The notes beneath the pieces are model-generated. The model saw only the letters and a list, made by a program, of their open reading frames with translations, did not search any database and was not told the origin of the DNA. Below, one piece after another: positions 22,965 to 31,941 of a stretch of DNA of 64,000 nt. The position numbers were made by a program, and so were the translations under genes. Source of the stretch: Photobacterium atrarenae. GTDB lineage: Bacteria; Pseudomonadota; Gammaproteobacteria; Enterobacterales; Vibrionaceae. Position 1 is the first letter of the stretch; each line of letters begins with the position of its first letter. The stretch covers positions 62,001 to 126,000 of the forward strand of contig NZ_CP101509.1 in assembly GCF_024380015.1 (NCBI RefSeq), given 5' to 3'.

Positions 22965-23014
22965 TGCTAGACTCCTTACGGCGCTGTTTCATTAAGATTT
23001 AGTGCTATGGCGCG

Positions 23015-25255
23015 TTATGCTTGCCGGCGGCGCGCCATTATTTCTTCAACGGTCTTTCGACCAAATGGATTATTACGCTTATAGTCTTCCAGGAATGACA
23101 CCTCCTTTTCGGTTAATTCTCTACTCAATGTTTGCTCAGCAAGATATCTCGCTTTGTCATGTATATTCCTGATAACAAGACCCTTTTGCTGATTGATACT
23201 TTCTTCACGCCTCAGCAATGCTTCCTTTGCTTTCTCCAACCGCTCAAGCTCCTCATCCGATCTTTCAACGGATTTTGGCTTGTGTTGTGCGGCTTTGGTT
23301 AGAGCCTCAATAGCAGCGTTATCACTTAACTCACCTTGGTGACTAAATGCCTTGAGGTTATTTCTGGCTTTATCAGCAGCCAATGCCTCGGCATACTGCG
23401 TATCAATACCGAACTCTTGCTGAAGCTTTTTCGAACTTCTGCGGAAATCACTCAGCGCCTTAGTCTGCTGTTTCCTTTGCTCCCGGAATGCAGCGGGATC
23501 AATCGAGCGCCCAACCAAGTCCACATTGACGGCTTCAATGAAGCTATCCCAATTATCAAGCGGATAGAGCATGGCCCGGCCAACATCGTTCGGGTCCAGA
23601 AAGACACGGACTCGCTTCCGATCCCACTCTGAGTTCATCAACTCCGGCGCGGTATATTTCACATTCCCTGCTGATATCCGGCCGCGAATCACCGTCGCTT
23701 CTCCCACGTAGTTCAGGAGATAATCGAGACTATGTTCATCAGCGAGAAGACGCGGACGGTAGCCAGATTCGCTATACATTTGAAATGGTGTTTTACCATC
23801 CAAGCCCTCATGTGATGTGTGGTTGTACCGGTGCTCCAGCCAGTCATTCATCACTTCTTCCAACTCATCCGGTGTTAATGCCAACTCAAGTGCTTCCTGC
23901 TGGGCCTTTTTCTTCCCTTCACCAATACGCTGCGCAAAGGCTTTGGCAGCTTCAATCTGCTGACGGTCCGATACAGAGTGCCCTATGTATCCAGGCAATA
24001 GCTCCAGTAACCCCTGGCTGAGAGTGCCGAAAAAGCGCTCTATGTATGGCTTTTCCCACCCCGAAAATGCATTCGCTTTGGACTGATCAAACGCAAGCAT
24101 TTCGAATACAGCACTAACGCGCTTCGACACATAGTCAGAGCCGTTATCGGTTCTTGCGATACCACCATCATTCAACATCCCCCAATCCATCAGGCACTTT
24201 CTCAGCAGTAAACAAATCCCTTCAGAGTTCGATGACGGCGATAGCAACAGCTTTGCCCGGCGGGTATACACATCAATGGCAGCAATGATGCTGTATCGCA
24301 CCAACTTGCCTTTCACACGAAGCTGAACATCCGTTGGCGTACTGTCGAACTCCCAGCAATCATTCGGTGCCTGTAGCCAGGGATACATCTTGGCGAACAA
24401 CGGCCGGTGCTTGCTGTTGTATGCATCCGGGTTTGTTAAGTAGGCAAACTTCGCAATATTGTCGGCCTTCCATTTACTCAGCCAGCGCCCGATTGATGAG
24501 GCACTCGGAACCACCCAATGCGGGTATTGCTCATGTTTCTCATTGACCATACGGAGCAACACATTTGGACGGTTGGCCAAGTGAGGTTTACCGGTGATCA
24601 CCGCTATCAAGTAGTTTTGAAGCTCTTGTTGCTGCTCAACTATTCCTGGTCTTTTATTGGCAGAGTAATCACCCGCCAGCCTAGCTAAGCCCTGCTCATC
24701 AAGCTGTTTTTGCCACCGACGGCACGACGCACAGCTAATTTTGCTGACTGTTTCGTAAACCCATGGCTCAAGCGCTAACTCGCGATCGTTGTACTCAGTA
24801 ACAAACAACTTTTCACCGACAGTGATCTTGCTTATTTCCGCGTAAGGCACGAGATACGTTTCTCTAGCTTTCACGATAAATAAACGAGCGTTCGCCTTGG
24901 TTTGCTTGTCCTCCGGCAGGCTGTTAAAAGCCATCAAGGACTTCGCTTTAACCGCTTGTTTACCTTTTTTCTTCGCTTTCTCTTCTGCCTCCATTTGAGC
25001 GACCAATTCTCTACCAGCGATAGCAGCAGGATCTGTCTTGCAAAGCTGTTCTACTTCCAGCTTGGCAAGGTATCCCCTAGTTTCTTCTGGGAAATTACTG
25101 ATATGGAACTCAAACCCTTTACCTTTAGCTTTTTTACGGCACTCCCACCCTTCACTTTTTGAGCGCTTTCTCACACCAAAACTTGAACTTGGCATTCCTG
25201 GTAGACCCACGATTTCAGCAACTGAGAACCATTGTTTACTCATTTGCGCCTCCAA
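23015..25255 (-). CDS. A: Mu-like DDE transposase A
   Basis: A 746-residue transposase (the ATG at 25243 is an alternative). The N-terminal Mu DNA-binding domain starts KQWFSVAEIVGLPGMP, like the MuA enhancer-binding domain. The catalytic RNase H-like core has D304 (CWEFDST), D370 (IARTDNGSDY) and E406 (GWEKPYIERFFG), giving a DDE triad with 35 residues between the second Asp and Glu. A C-terminal beta-barrel and a helical, charged B-interaction tail follow. The enzyme binds both phage ends, nicks and joins them to target DNA, and drives replicative transposition. The start overlaps the Ner-like gene stop. All catalytic residues are present. Confidence 0.95.
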   Translation of the reverse strand: MEAQMSKQWFSVAEIVGLPGMPSSSFGVRKRSKSEGWECRKKAKGKGFEFHISNFPEETRGYLAKLEVEQLCKTDPAAIAGRELVAQMEAEEKAKKKGKQAVKAKSLMAFNSLPEDKQTKANARLFIVKARETYLVPYAEISKITVGEKLFVTEYNDRELALEPWVYETVSKISCASCRRWQKQLDEQGLARLAGDYSANKRPGIVEQQQELQNYLIAVITGKPHLANRPNVLLRMVNEKHEQYPHWVVPSASSIGRWLSKWKADNIAKFAYLTNPDAYNSKHRPLFAKMYPWLQAPNDCWEFDSTPTDVQLRVKGKLVRYSIIAAIDVYTRRAKLLLSPSSNSEGICLLLRKCLMDWGMLNDGGIARTDNGSDYVSKRVSAVFEMLAFDQSKANAFSGWEKPYIERFFGTLSQGLLELLPGYIGHSVSDRQQIEAAKAFAQRIGEGKKKAQQEALELALTPDELEEVMNDWLEHRYNHTSHEGLDGKTPFQMYSESGYRPRLLADEHSLDYLLNYVGEATVIRGRISAGNVKYTAPELMNSEWDRKRVRVFLDPNDVGRAMLYPLDNWDSFIEAVNVDLVGRSIDPAAFREQRKQQTKALSDFRRSSKKLQQEFGIDTQYAEALAADKARNNLKAFSHQGELSDNAAIEALTKAAQHKPKSVERSDEELERLEKAKEALLRREESINQQKGLVIRNIHDKARYLAEQTLSRELTEKEVSFLEDYKRNNPFGRKTVEEIMARRRQA

Positions 25256-25463
25256 CTAGATCTACCTCAAGAGTTTCAGACAACTTACTCATGATTTCCT
25301 TTGCCAGCTCTCGCTGAGGTTTTTGCCCTTTAGATGGCGCAAACCTATGTATGCAGTGCAAGACCGTGCGCGGGTTAAAATCATGAGCAATAGCCCAACT
25401 TCTAACTGTCCAACCCTTGGCACGTAACGCTCCATGTATTTGATTAACATTCTCTATTTTCAT
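25236..25463 (-). CDS. ner: Ner-like early regulator
   Basis: A 75-residue DNA-binding protein at the head of the early operon, divergent from the repressor. Residues IHGALRAKGWTVRSWAIAHDFNPRTVLHCIHRF form a helix-turn-helix resembling Ner/Nlp-type proteins (ALRAKG.....WA...). In Mu, Ner turns down early and repressor transcription during lytic growth. Position and size match. The family call rests on the HTH pattern and place. Confidence 0.7.
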   Translation of the reverse strand: MKIENVNQIHGALRAKGWTVRSWAIAHDFNPRTVLHCIHRFAPSKGQKPQRELAKEIMSKLSETLEVDLVGGANE

Positions 25464-25513
25464 CGCGTTACTCCGTGCTATCCTGTTGTCGCGTTAAGCA
25501 TGTTTCCAACTGC

Positions 25514-25544
25514 GACACATAAGACTCTATATGCCTTATGAGAC
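25514..25544. promoter_or_regulatory. Inverted-repeat operator candidate between repressor and early genes
   Basis: GACACATAAG (25514-25523) and CTTATGAGAC (25535-25544) form an 8-of-10 inverted repeat around an AT-rich centre, in the 185-base gap between the divergent repressor and Ner-like genes. This is the expected place for operators and for both early and repressor promoters. Confidence 0.5.
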
Positions 25545-25648
25545 ACAATCAAGTCTTTTTGGGCGGATTCTTTTCTAATTAGTCGCACCCACACGCGCGA
25601 AAATGAAAAAGTTAAGAATATTCAGAGACTTAAGAAGAAAGACAACTT

Positions 25649-26395
25649 ATGAATGAGAAAAGCAATACAGTTGCTTTTGATGAAGATGGAATCGCAACCT
25701 TTCCTGAGCGTCTAAAAGAACTGATCGGCAATGAGTCATTGCGAAAATTTGGACAGGCCGTCGGTATTTCAGAAGGTGGATTAAGAAAGTATTTACCTCC
25801 AGGCTCATCAAAACCAACATTTGACAAGTTAGTTGCGATAGCAAGGTACAAGGGGGTAAACCTCGAATGGCTAGCCACTGGTAACGGAGCCAAAGATGCT
25901 GAAATTAAGCAAGCAGGCCCCCATCTAGAGGGTTCGCGACACCAGGAAAGTGGCTATTTGAGCGTAGATGAGTTCAATGAAGAGTTTGTGCTTGTCCCTG
26001 GCTATCACATTCAAGTGTCTGCAGGGAATGGCAGCTGCGCTATTGATGCACCAGTTAAACGCTATTTGGCATTTAGAAGAAAATATATAAAATACAAGGG
26101 ATTAGACCCAAAGCAACTTGCAATTGTCTTTGCTAAAGGCGATTCCATGGAGCCAACGATCAAGGACAATGACTCCCTACTAGTAGACCTAAGCAGTAGA
26201 ACTCCAATCGATGGCAATATATTTGTCGTGAGGTTAGGTGATGAGCTTTACGCTAAACGCGTACAAAAGAGCTATGATGGTTCAATTAGACTGATCAGTG
26301 ATAATAAAGAATACCAAACGATTGAAGTACCCAAAGAGGAATTAGGGCAGATTTGTATCATCGGTCGTGTTGTACAGCGCGCTACAGACCTTTAA
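25649..26395 (+). CDS. Phage repressor, HTH plus S24 LexA-like peptidase
   Basis: A 248-residue LexA/CI-type repressor. The N-terminal helix-turn-helix (SLRKFGQAVGISEGGLRKYLPPG, about 30-52) binds operators. The C-terminal S24 peptidase domain has the catalytic serine in FAKGDSMEP (S166) and the lysine in ELYAKRVQ (K203). A probable self-cleavage site Ala-Gly is visible at VSAGNGS (125-126). Such repressors are inactivated through RecA during the SOS response, so the prophage is likely SOS-inducible, unlike Mu itself, whose repressor is of a different type. It is divergent from the early operon. Confidence 0.9.
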   Translation: MNEKSNTVAFDEDGIATFPERLKELIGNESLRKFGQAVGISEGGLRKYLPPGSSKPTFDKLVAIARYKGVNLEWLATGNGAKDAEIKQAGPHLEGSRHQESGYLSVDEFNEEFVLVPGYHIQVSAGNGSCAIDAPVKRYLAFRRKYIKYKGLDPKQLAIVFAKGDSMEPTIKDNDSLLVDLSSRTPIDGNIFVVRLGDELYAKRVQKSYDGSIRLISDNKEYQTIEVPKEELGQICIIGRVVQRATDL

Positions 26396-26726
26396 ATAGG
26401 TTCTCTGTTGCTTTTATCATTTCGGGCGATTTCTCAATTTGCCCGGAGTGAACGACAAAAGAGCCACTATTTTTTCATTTCTTGCGAATCGGCCAATCGC
26501 TTTGTTTTACCCTTGCTCCGCGGCCCTTGCTCCCCTGGCAGTGCTCTGAAATGCCACCAGCTGCGCCTCAATAACGATGCTATAATCCCTTGTCGTTACT
26601 GGCTTTCGCGGCCACCAGCTCAATCTGAGCCCTTCAGTCGTTCTTCTATCGTCGCCCACGAGATCCCAAGCGATCCCGGTTATTCCCACATCCCTATATC
26701 TTTTTCATACTTCATGGTTGGTTACA
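26396..26726 (-). other. Prophage left-end region with transposase-binding-like repeats
   Basis: This 331-base stretch contains no convincing gene and includes the phage terminus. On the minus strand GATTCGCAAGAAATGAAAAA (26490-26471) and ATCGCCCGAAATGATAAAAG (26430-26411) form a direct pair with the core CGNNNGAAATGA, like tandem A-binding sites. A related plus-strand copy (CGCGCGAAAATGAAAAA) is near 25594-25610. The putative terminal bases are TGTAACCAACC at 26726-26716, followed by GAAGTATGAAAAAG, which resembles the Mu left end segment GAAGTACGAAAAA. The junction is placed at 26726/26727 because it is where the host protease frame stops making sense. Confidence 0.6.
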
Positions 26727-27652
26727 GAACCGCAGGTCAGTTTGCCCACCGGACCACCACTCACGATCCCCAATTGATACCAGTCGCCCTGCTGATCCTG
26801 AGCCCGAAGGGGCCCGCCACTGTCCCCTTTGCAGGAATCCGGCCCATATTCCAACGAATTCCCGTCCGAATCACGGATCACTTCCGGTGGCAGAGTACAT
26901 ATCTTGGTCCGATTCAAGGGGCTTTCCAGAATCAAGTTCAGTTCGTTCCCCAATTCCAGTCGCTTAAAGCATTCATCCATCGGCACAAAAGCTAAATCCG
27001 TTTTCAGCAATCGGTCAGACATCCCGCTACCGTCTGTTTGGGTGGAGCCCCATCCTGAAACCTGGGTATTTTCAGGCCGCGCACTTTCTGACCACTGTCG
27101 GCCTAGCAGTAAATCCAGTTCATCTGCTTTCTGGCTATCAGCCAAGCGCACCGTAGGAATCGTCGCCGCAATTTCCCGACCGACCCGCAACAGCGCTACA
27201 TCGTGGTTCAGCGCAGTGCTGATCACATCCACCGTCTCAGTGCCGTCAGGTTGCGTCACAATTTTAACCACAGGGTTGGGTGTATACTCCGGATGCACCA
27301 CCACATGCGACACCGTATACAAGCTTGCCGGATCTTCTATCGGGGCGTAGGTTGAACCGGCCATCACATTCAATGCGCTGGGTGGCACGACCTGAAACAC
27401 GCCGCTTTCGGATTCAAACACGACGCAATGGGCAGCTGTCAGCACCCAATGACGGTCAATCACAGTCGCACCGCACAGGTGGCTTAACTGATCCGGTGCA
27501 AATCGAAGGGAAGCCATCCAGCCAAAATCTTCACCAGATAAAACCGGCTCACCGCCCACAACATACCCGGTTACCGGCTCCGCAATCGCCTTTCCGGCAG
27601 GGGATAACGTACTCGCTACGAGAACGGCAGCACAGACACTCTTTTTCAGCAT
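26727..27652 (-). pseudogene. Trypsin-like serine protease, cut by the prophage
   Basis: A secreted S1-family protease with a signal peptide (residues 1-24, ending KAIAEP). The catalytic residues are H75 (VLTAAHCVV), D151 (LNHDVALLRV) and S278 (CKGDSGGPL). The preserved part ends at LTCGS near residue 309, where a normal trypsin fold would still need its last strand and the C-terminal helix (GVYTRV...W type). The frame then runs into phage sequence and stops at 26705 (VTNHEV are phage-encoded). So the gene is interrupted by the Mu-like prophage. The remaining host segment and a 5-bp target duplication should lie beyond the other phage end. The catalytic core is intact, but folding of the truncated enzyme is doubtful. 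Confidence 0.85.
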
Positions 27653-27851
27653 GATAAAACTCCTGACTCAACGAGCACGAACTGAACCAGGGACCGTGAT
27701 AGTACCTGCTGTTCGGAAATTTCACTTAAAGTCAGGACGTTAGCAGCATTCCCTCAAGCCCGGAACCGTCACAGAAATGGAATGCGAGTGGACCCGATGT
27801 TTGGTCGAAAAACACTGAAATAAAGCCGTCACTAGAGGTGAGATGGGTAGT

Positions 27852-27884
27852 AAAAAGCCGGCCAGGAATTCCCCCTGGCCGGCT
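27852..27884 (-). terminator. Terminator of the lipoprotein gene
   Basis: A perfect 11-bp stem AGCCGGCCAGG / CCTGGCCGGCT with a 7-base loop, followed on the minus strand by TTTTT. It lies 36 bases beyond the stop codon at 27920. Confidence 0.85.
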
Positions 27885-27919
27885 CAATCTTATCATTGCA
27901 AGCTTATTACAGCCGCCGA

Positions 27920-28438
27920 CTAGCTTTGAGGCGTTGGGAGTTGGCTACAAGAGATTTGATCATAGTCAATATCAACATATAGTCCGCCAAGATCTGCGGC
28001 CAGAGTTGGATAGAAGCCTGCATTGCTGGCATCTTCAACCCGGTCAAGATCAATGGTGTACACTGACAGGCCCAGCATATCAATCTCTTCAGGCAAACAA
28101 CTATCAGCATTACCGCTATCACCGCTTTCAAAACACAATTCACCGGTAATATTGATCCGACCGCACGTTTCCCCTTCAATCTTAATCCCAAGGTTCTCCA
28201 ACTCGCCTTCCGGGTCTATCACCGCCGGAACTTTTTCCTGTGCAGTGTTGGTCATTGCCGACGCAATCGCATCCATCCGATAGTACCCAGGTTCAACAGT
28301 ACCCATCTGTGAAGCAACCCGCGCACCTGTAATGGTGAAAACCTTTGTATTCCCCTCTGCGAGATCTTTGAGATCCTCTTCATTACACCCGGCCAAAGCC
28401 AAAACAGATAAAAGATAAACAGCCTTCTTCATCATCAT
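27920..28438 (-). CDS. Lipoprotein of unknown function
   Basis: A 172-residue protein with a lipoprotein signal peptide (lipobox LALAGC, Cys about 18). The start could be any of the first three methionines. The rest is acidic with two Cys-rich segments (GETCGRINITGELCFESGDSG and ADSCLPEEID) that may form disulfides. A third near the end reads YDQISCSQL. It is predicted to be attached to the outer membrane. I do not recognise a family. The upstream gap is AT-rich, and the gene is divergent from phnA. Confidence 0.75.
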   Translation of the reverse strand: MMMKKAVYLLSVLALAGCNEEDLKDLAEGNTKVFTITGARVASQMGTVEPGYYRMDAIASAMTNTAQEKVPAVIDPEGELENLGIKIEGETCGRINITGELCFESGDSGNADSCLPEEIDMLGLSVYTIDLDRVEDASNAGFYPTLAADLGGLYVDIDYDQISCSQLPTPQS

Positions 28439-28675
28439 TCCTTGGTTACTTTGTTATTGATATAAGGCACAATAGATTGTAGAGCTTTCTTATCTCGATA
28501 CCAGACTTCCCTCCTAAATCTAGCACTTTTTTGCCTACACCATCCCAAAAAGGAACAATTTCTGTACTGAATATCGTCACTCAAGCCGGGGATTTTAGGG
28601 GGCACAAGCGGTTTTCTTTTTTTCTCAAAAAATACTGGCATAATATCGCCACATTAAATCTACGGACAATTCCTT

Positions 28676-29248
28676 ATGACGATTGAAAATATTGTGCAAG
28701 AACGTGCTGGTCACCAATGTGAACTGTGTTCATCCGATGCGGATCTAAGCATGTATGAAGTACCAGCATCACCAGATGCTACAGCTGCAAGCTGTGTCCT
28801 GGTTTGCGGAACTTGCCGTGGACAGATTGAAGATGCCGACACCATGGATCAAAACCACTGGCGCTGCCTGAACGAAAGCATGTGGAGCCAGGTGCCCGCT
28901 GTTCAGGTCATGGCTTACCGCATGCTGAAACGCCTGTCGGGTGAAACCTGGGCGCAGGATTTGCTGGACATGCTGTACATGGAAGAAGACATGATTGAAT
29001 GGGCCGAGAAAGGCATTGCCCTGGAAGCCTTGGATTCAGTGCAGACCTTGGATGTCAACGGCACACCATTGCAAGCAGGTGATAACGTCACCATCATCAA
29101 AGATCTACCGGTGAAAGGTTCAAGTCTGGTGATCAAACAAGGCACTGCTGTCCGTGGTATTCGCCTGACCGATAACCCACTGCACATTTCAGGCAAAGCT
29201 GCCGGGACTAACATGGTGATTATTGCTGCGTACTGTAAAAAGATGTAA
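28676..29248 (+). CDS. phnA: PhnA / YjdM zinc-ribbon protein
   Basis: A 190-residue protein of the PhnA (YjdM) family. An N-terminal zinc ribbon has CELCSS and VCGTCR cysteine pairs. The C-terminal beta-barrel domain contains VQTLDVNGTPLQAGDNVTIIKDLPVKGSS and the ending GKAAGTNMVIIAAYCKKM. The family name is historical. Homologues are small cytosolic proteins sometimes linked to phosphonate metabolism, but the function is unresolved. A strong terminator follows at 29267. Confidence 0.9.
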   Translation: MTIENIVQERAGHQCELCSSDADLSMYEVPASPDATAASCVLVCGTCRGQIEDADTMDQNHWRCLNESMWSQVPAVQVMAYRMLKRLSGETWAQDLLDMLYMEEDMIEWAEKGIALEALDSVQTLDVNGTPLQAGDNVTIIKDLPVKGSSLVIKQGTAVRGIRLTDNPLHISGKAAGTNMVIIAAYCKKM

Positions 29249-29266
29249 CGCACAACACCCTTTCAG

Positions 29267-29303
29267 ATGACAGAAGGCGCTTTCGGCGCCTTCTGTCATT
29301 TTA
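29267..29303 (+). terminator. Terminator after phnA
   Basis: A 14-bp stem (ATGACAGAAGGCGC paired with GCGCCTTCTGTCAT) and short loop, followed by TTTAT on the plus strand. It serves phnA and perhaps the convergent gene ending at 29308. Confidence 0.85.
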
Positions 29304-29307
29304 TCGC

Positions 29308-29955
29308 TCACCCGGCAGCAGGAACTTCATCGCAATCCGGAAATGCCGGAATCAACCGGCGAATCGTGGCTTCATCCAAGTGCGCGTCAGCACTTTGGAT
29401 AAATGCCTCAAGGTCCAACGACTTTGCCATCAGGGTCAAATCAATGGCCGTATTTGGCCGCGGTCCAAAATCACACAGACTTTTCATGCCAAGTCGTTGA
29501 TAAAAGCGTTTATGTTTTTTACTCGAGCCGCAGACAATCGCCGTTCGTCCAAATCGTTCATCCAACATATAAATGCAACAAAAGAGGGCTAATGGCGCGA
29601 GCGAAGCCAAGCCCCGTACATCCGGTAACACAGCGAGGCGCCCCATTTCGACAATGGTGTCATATTCCTGCTCCAGGCGAGAAAACTCTGGCTCAAACCC
29701 GCCTTTACACGGGACCTGTACCCAACCTCGCGGACGGTGCAGCACACTGGCCCGGACGGTCGCGACCGGCTTCCCACGCTCTTTGAGTAAAAAGGTGAAG
29801 TTGTTCGGCGCCGCATCAAACGGATCGGTAAACAAGCCAGTCGTGCAGACCGGGTTATATCCGACCGTGGTATAGGCTTGATAACGAATGTTATACGCCG
29901 TGATTTTCTCTTCTTCAGTTACACAAAGCTGGGTTGTCAGGTTATCAAGTTCCAT
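29308..29955 (-). CDS. FeeM-like N-acyl amino acid synthase domain protein
   Basis: A 215-residue protein from the ATG at 29955 (the longer start adds four residues). It has the fold signature of LuxI/FeeM-type acyltransferases (GNAT-like): AYNIRYQAYTTVGYNP, FTDPFDAAPNNFTFLLKERGKPVATVRASVL (about 40-80), a hydrophobic core DTIVEMGRLAVLPDVRGLASLAPLALFCCIYMLD, and VCGSSKKHKRFYQRLGM, where the K/R-rich loop may hold acyl carrier. FeeM makes N-acyl tyrosine from acyl-ACP; LuxI makes acyl-homoserine lactones. The substrate of this protein cannot be told from sequence. It is divergent from the FAD oxidase gene, with a MITE-like repeat between. Confidence 0.75.
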   Translation of the reverse strand: MELDNLTTQLCVTEEEKITAYNIRYQAYTTVGYNPVCTTGLFTDPFDAAPNNFTFLLKERGKPVATVRASVLHRPRGWVQVPCKGGFEPEFSRLEQEYDTIVEMGRLAVLPDVRGLASLAPLALFCCIYMLDERFGRTAIVCGSSKKHKRFYQRLGMKSLCDFGPRPNTAIDLTLMAKSLDLEAFIQSADAHLDEATIRRLIPAFPDCDEVPAAG

Positions 29956-29998
29956 ACATCTACACATCTAGCGACGACTTCAATTATCCAAGGCCTCT

Positions 29999-30107
29999 AA
30001 TACTCATCACAGTAAGTAAGTGTTCAGGTATAGCGCAGAAATTCTAACGCAGTTATCGAGCGTTTTAACCCGCGAGGATGACCCCTTATCTACTACGATT
30101 GGTATAA
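29999..30107. repeat. MITE-like intergenic repeat, short copy
   Basis: About 109 bases ending GATTGGTATAA, the complement of the TTATACCAATC that begins the longer copy at 44859-45020. Shared internal blocks are AGTAAGT, TAGCGCAG, AAATTCTAACG, TTATCGAGC and TTTTAAC with AGGATGACC. This copy lacks about 50 bases present in the other. Neither copy encodes a transposase. Confidence 0.7.
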
Positions 30108-30338
30108 CCTGCCTCGGGAACCATAAATACCCTCCTACCCTACGCCGAACCACAAGTGCAATTAAGCAATTTGTTGTCGATTTGATTAATTTTGCGCATT
30201 TATTCAATCAGGTTCACATATCTTTGACAGCTTCGCTGCCGCCAATGGAATTTTTCTGCACAATATACTCCTAACACCTTGTTTTATTATGGCTTATTGA
30301 CCACAAGAGCTGGCATTGAATCCGTAGGATGAAGGGAT
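30108..30338 (+). other. Non-coding upstream region of the FAD oxidase
   Basis: Together with the MITE this makes a 383-base gap from the FeeM-like start to the oxidase start. It is AT-rich near 30170-30300. I see no open frame with a ribosome binding site. A TTGACA at 30222-30227 has no convincing -10 partner at the usual spacing. Confidence 0.4.
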
Positions 30339-31907
30339 ATGGAACTACACACGACGTTAAGCAAGATTTTTCCGCCTTCGCAACTCTCACAAGAGCCGGA
30401 GACGCTGCATGAATACAGTCTGGCCCTGAATGGCAGTCTTTGTACCCCGGCAGCGATTGTCTGGCCGGAGCACGAGTCGGAACTGCTCGCACTCGTGCAA
30501 GCGGCGAATCAACATGGGCTCACCCTACACCCGGTCGCACAAGGCAAGAACTGGGGCTATGGCACAGCGCAGGGAACGCAGCCGAATCAAATCATTGTCA
30601 ACCTCAGCCGCTTATCCCGAGTTCTCGAAATCAATGACACGCAGGCCTACGTTCGAATCCAGCCCGGGATCACCCAGTCGCAGCTCTATCATGCCCTGCA
30701 AGAAGCAAGCAGTGAGTTACAGCTGGATATTACTGCCGCCGGCCTGCACACCAGCATGGTCGGAAATATCCTCGAGCGCGGGTTCGGCCATACCGACTAC
30801 GCCGATCGTTTTGGTCATGTGCAATCCATGCGAGTGCTGTTGCCGACCGGTGAGATCATTACTACCGGCATGGGAATGTTTGAACACAGTGTGGCCAGCC
30901 ACCTCTATCCCTATGGTACAGGGCCAATTCTTCAGGGATTGTTCAGCCAATCGAACCTTGGGATCGTCCTCGAGATGACGCTGGCGCTGCAACCGAAGCC
31001 AGCTTATCAGGCTACCGTCATTGTGATCTGCCCTCAAGAAGACGATGCGCCCAAAATGGTGGCCACCATCGGCAAACTCAAACTGGAGGGCGTGGTGACC
31101 AGCGGTGTGCATACCGTGAGCATGACCCGGGCGATGGGAGAGCAGGCACGCAAAGCACCTGGCGCCTGGGTACTGACCACCTCCCTGGCCGGACCGAAAA
31201 AAATCGTCAAGGCCCGGTACCAATACTTTAAGCAAACCTTAAAACAACAGATCCCCGGCGCAAAAATTCTCCTGCTCGACAATTTTCGCTGGCGACTGCT
31301 CGATCAGCTCAATCAGTATCTGAAATCGCCGCTGATTGACGGCCTCAAACTGGTGCTGGACCTCAAGCAAGGGGTACCGTCCGATGCCGCGATCCAGACT
31401 CTGCTGGACCACCCCACTGCCAGTTCTGCCATGAAAACCTCAGAATTTCCGGCCTGTTTTCGGTGGATCTGTGCAGTAAGCAGCCATTCCCGCGAGGATA
31501 TTGCCAACATGCTCAGTATCTGCCGTCGCCTGTTCCGTGAATACGGTTATGAAGAGCGTTACAGCATGACCAATGTTAACGAACGGGCAGTGGTCCTGAT
31601 CGCCAACATTCGCTTTGGCAAAACCGAACCCGAAATCGAAAAGGCAAACCGCTTCCACCACGCCATCGACAATGCGCTGCTCGCTGCCGGCTATTGCCCG
31701 TATCGCAGTGGTTCAGGGCTGTTTGACACCATTAAGCCCTTTGTGAACAAAGAACACCTGGCCCTGCTCGCTAAACTCAAACAGAGCCTGGATCCCAACC
31801 ATATTCTGTCACCCGGCAAGTACTGGTTAGAGTACCCTGCCACCAAACCAACACCTGAAACATTGGCTGAGGCTGCCACTGAACCGCCTTCACAGCCGGT
31901 CGCCTAA
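30339..31907 (+). CDS. VAO-type FAD-dependent oxidase/dehydrogenase
   Basis: A 522-residue flavoprotein of the vanillyl-alcohol oxidase / p-cresol methylhydroxylase family. The FAD-binding_4 domain (about 30-220) contains HPVAQGKNWGYGTAQG, the HTSMVGNILERGFGHTDYADRFGH signature and LFSQSNLGIVLEMTLALQPKP. The C-terminal cap domain (about 240-500) includes MTNVNERAVVLIANIRFGK and DPNHILSPGKYW. Family members oxidise phenolic or other alcohols and amines. The substrate here is unknown. It may act with the FeeM-like gene across the intergenic region, but they are divergent, so this is only a context hint. Confidence 0.85.
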   Translation: MELHTTLSKIFPPSQLSQEPETLHEYSLALNGSLCTPAAIVWPEHESELLALVQAANQHGLTLHPVAQGKNWGYGTAQGTQPNQIIVNLSRLSRVLEINDTQAYVRIQPGITQSQLYHALQEASSELQLDITAAGLHTSMVGNILERGFGHTDYADRFGHVQSMRVLLPTGEIITTGMGMFEHSVASHLYPYGTGPILQGLFSQSNLGIVLEMTLALQPKPAYQATVIVICPQEDDAPKMVATIGKLKLEGVVTSGVHTVSMTRAMGEQARKAPGAWVLTTSLAGPKKIVKARYQYFKQTLKQQIPGAKILLLDNFRWRLLDQLNQYLKSPLIDGLKLVLDLKQGVPSDAAIQTLLDHPTASSAMKTSEFPACFRWICAVSSHSREDIANMLSICRRLFREYGYEERYSMTNVNERAVVLIANIRFGKTEPEIEKANRFHHAIDNALLAAGYCPYRSGSGLFDTIKPFVNKEHLALLAKLKQSLDPNHILSPGKYWLEYPATKPTPETLAEAATEPPSQPVA

Positions 31908-31910
31908 GAT

Positions 31911-31936
31911 AAAAACCTCCCCGCCGAGGCGGGGAG
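31911..31936 (-). terminator. Terminator between oxidase and VOC genes
   Basis: CTCCCCGCC / GGCGGGGAG stem with a 2-base loop and TTTTT on the minus strand, just beyond the VOC gene stop at 31942. The convergent oxidase gene may share it. Confidence 0.8.
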
Positions 31937-31941
31937 CTGCG

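Noticed and set aside
26705..26726. Natural C-terminus of the trypsin-like protease (VTNHEV)
   Set aside because: These codons are in phage end sequence, and trypsins need further C-terminal strands and a helix.
28435..28641. 68-codon minus-strand open frame upstream of the lipoprotein gene
   Set aside because: It is very basic with a repetitive start, has no ribosome binding site and covers the divergent promoter region of phnA; probably chance.
30007..30207. Minus-strand open frame across the MITE-like repeat
   Set aside because: It is caused by the repeat itself and has no ribosome binding site.
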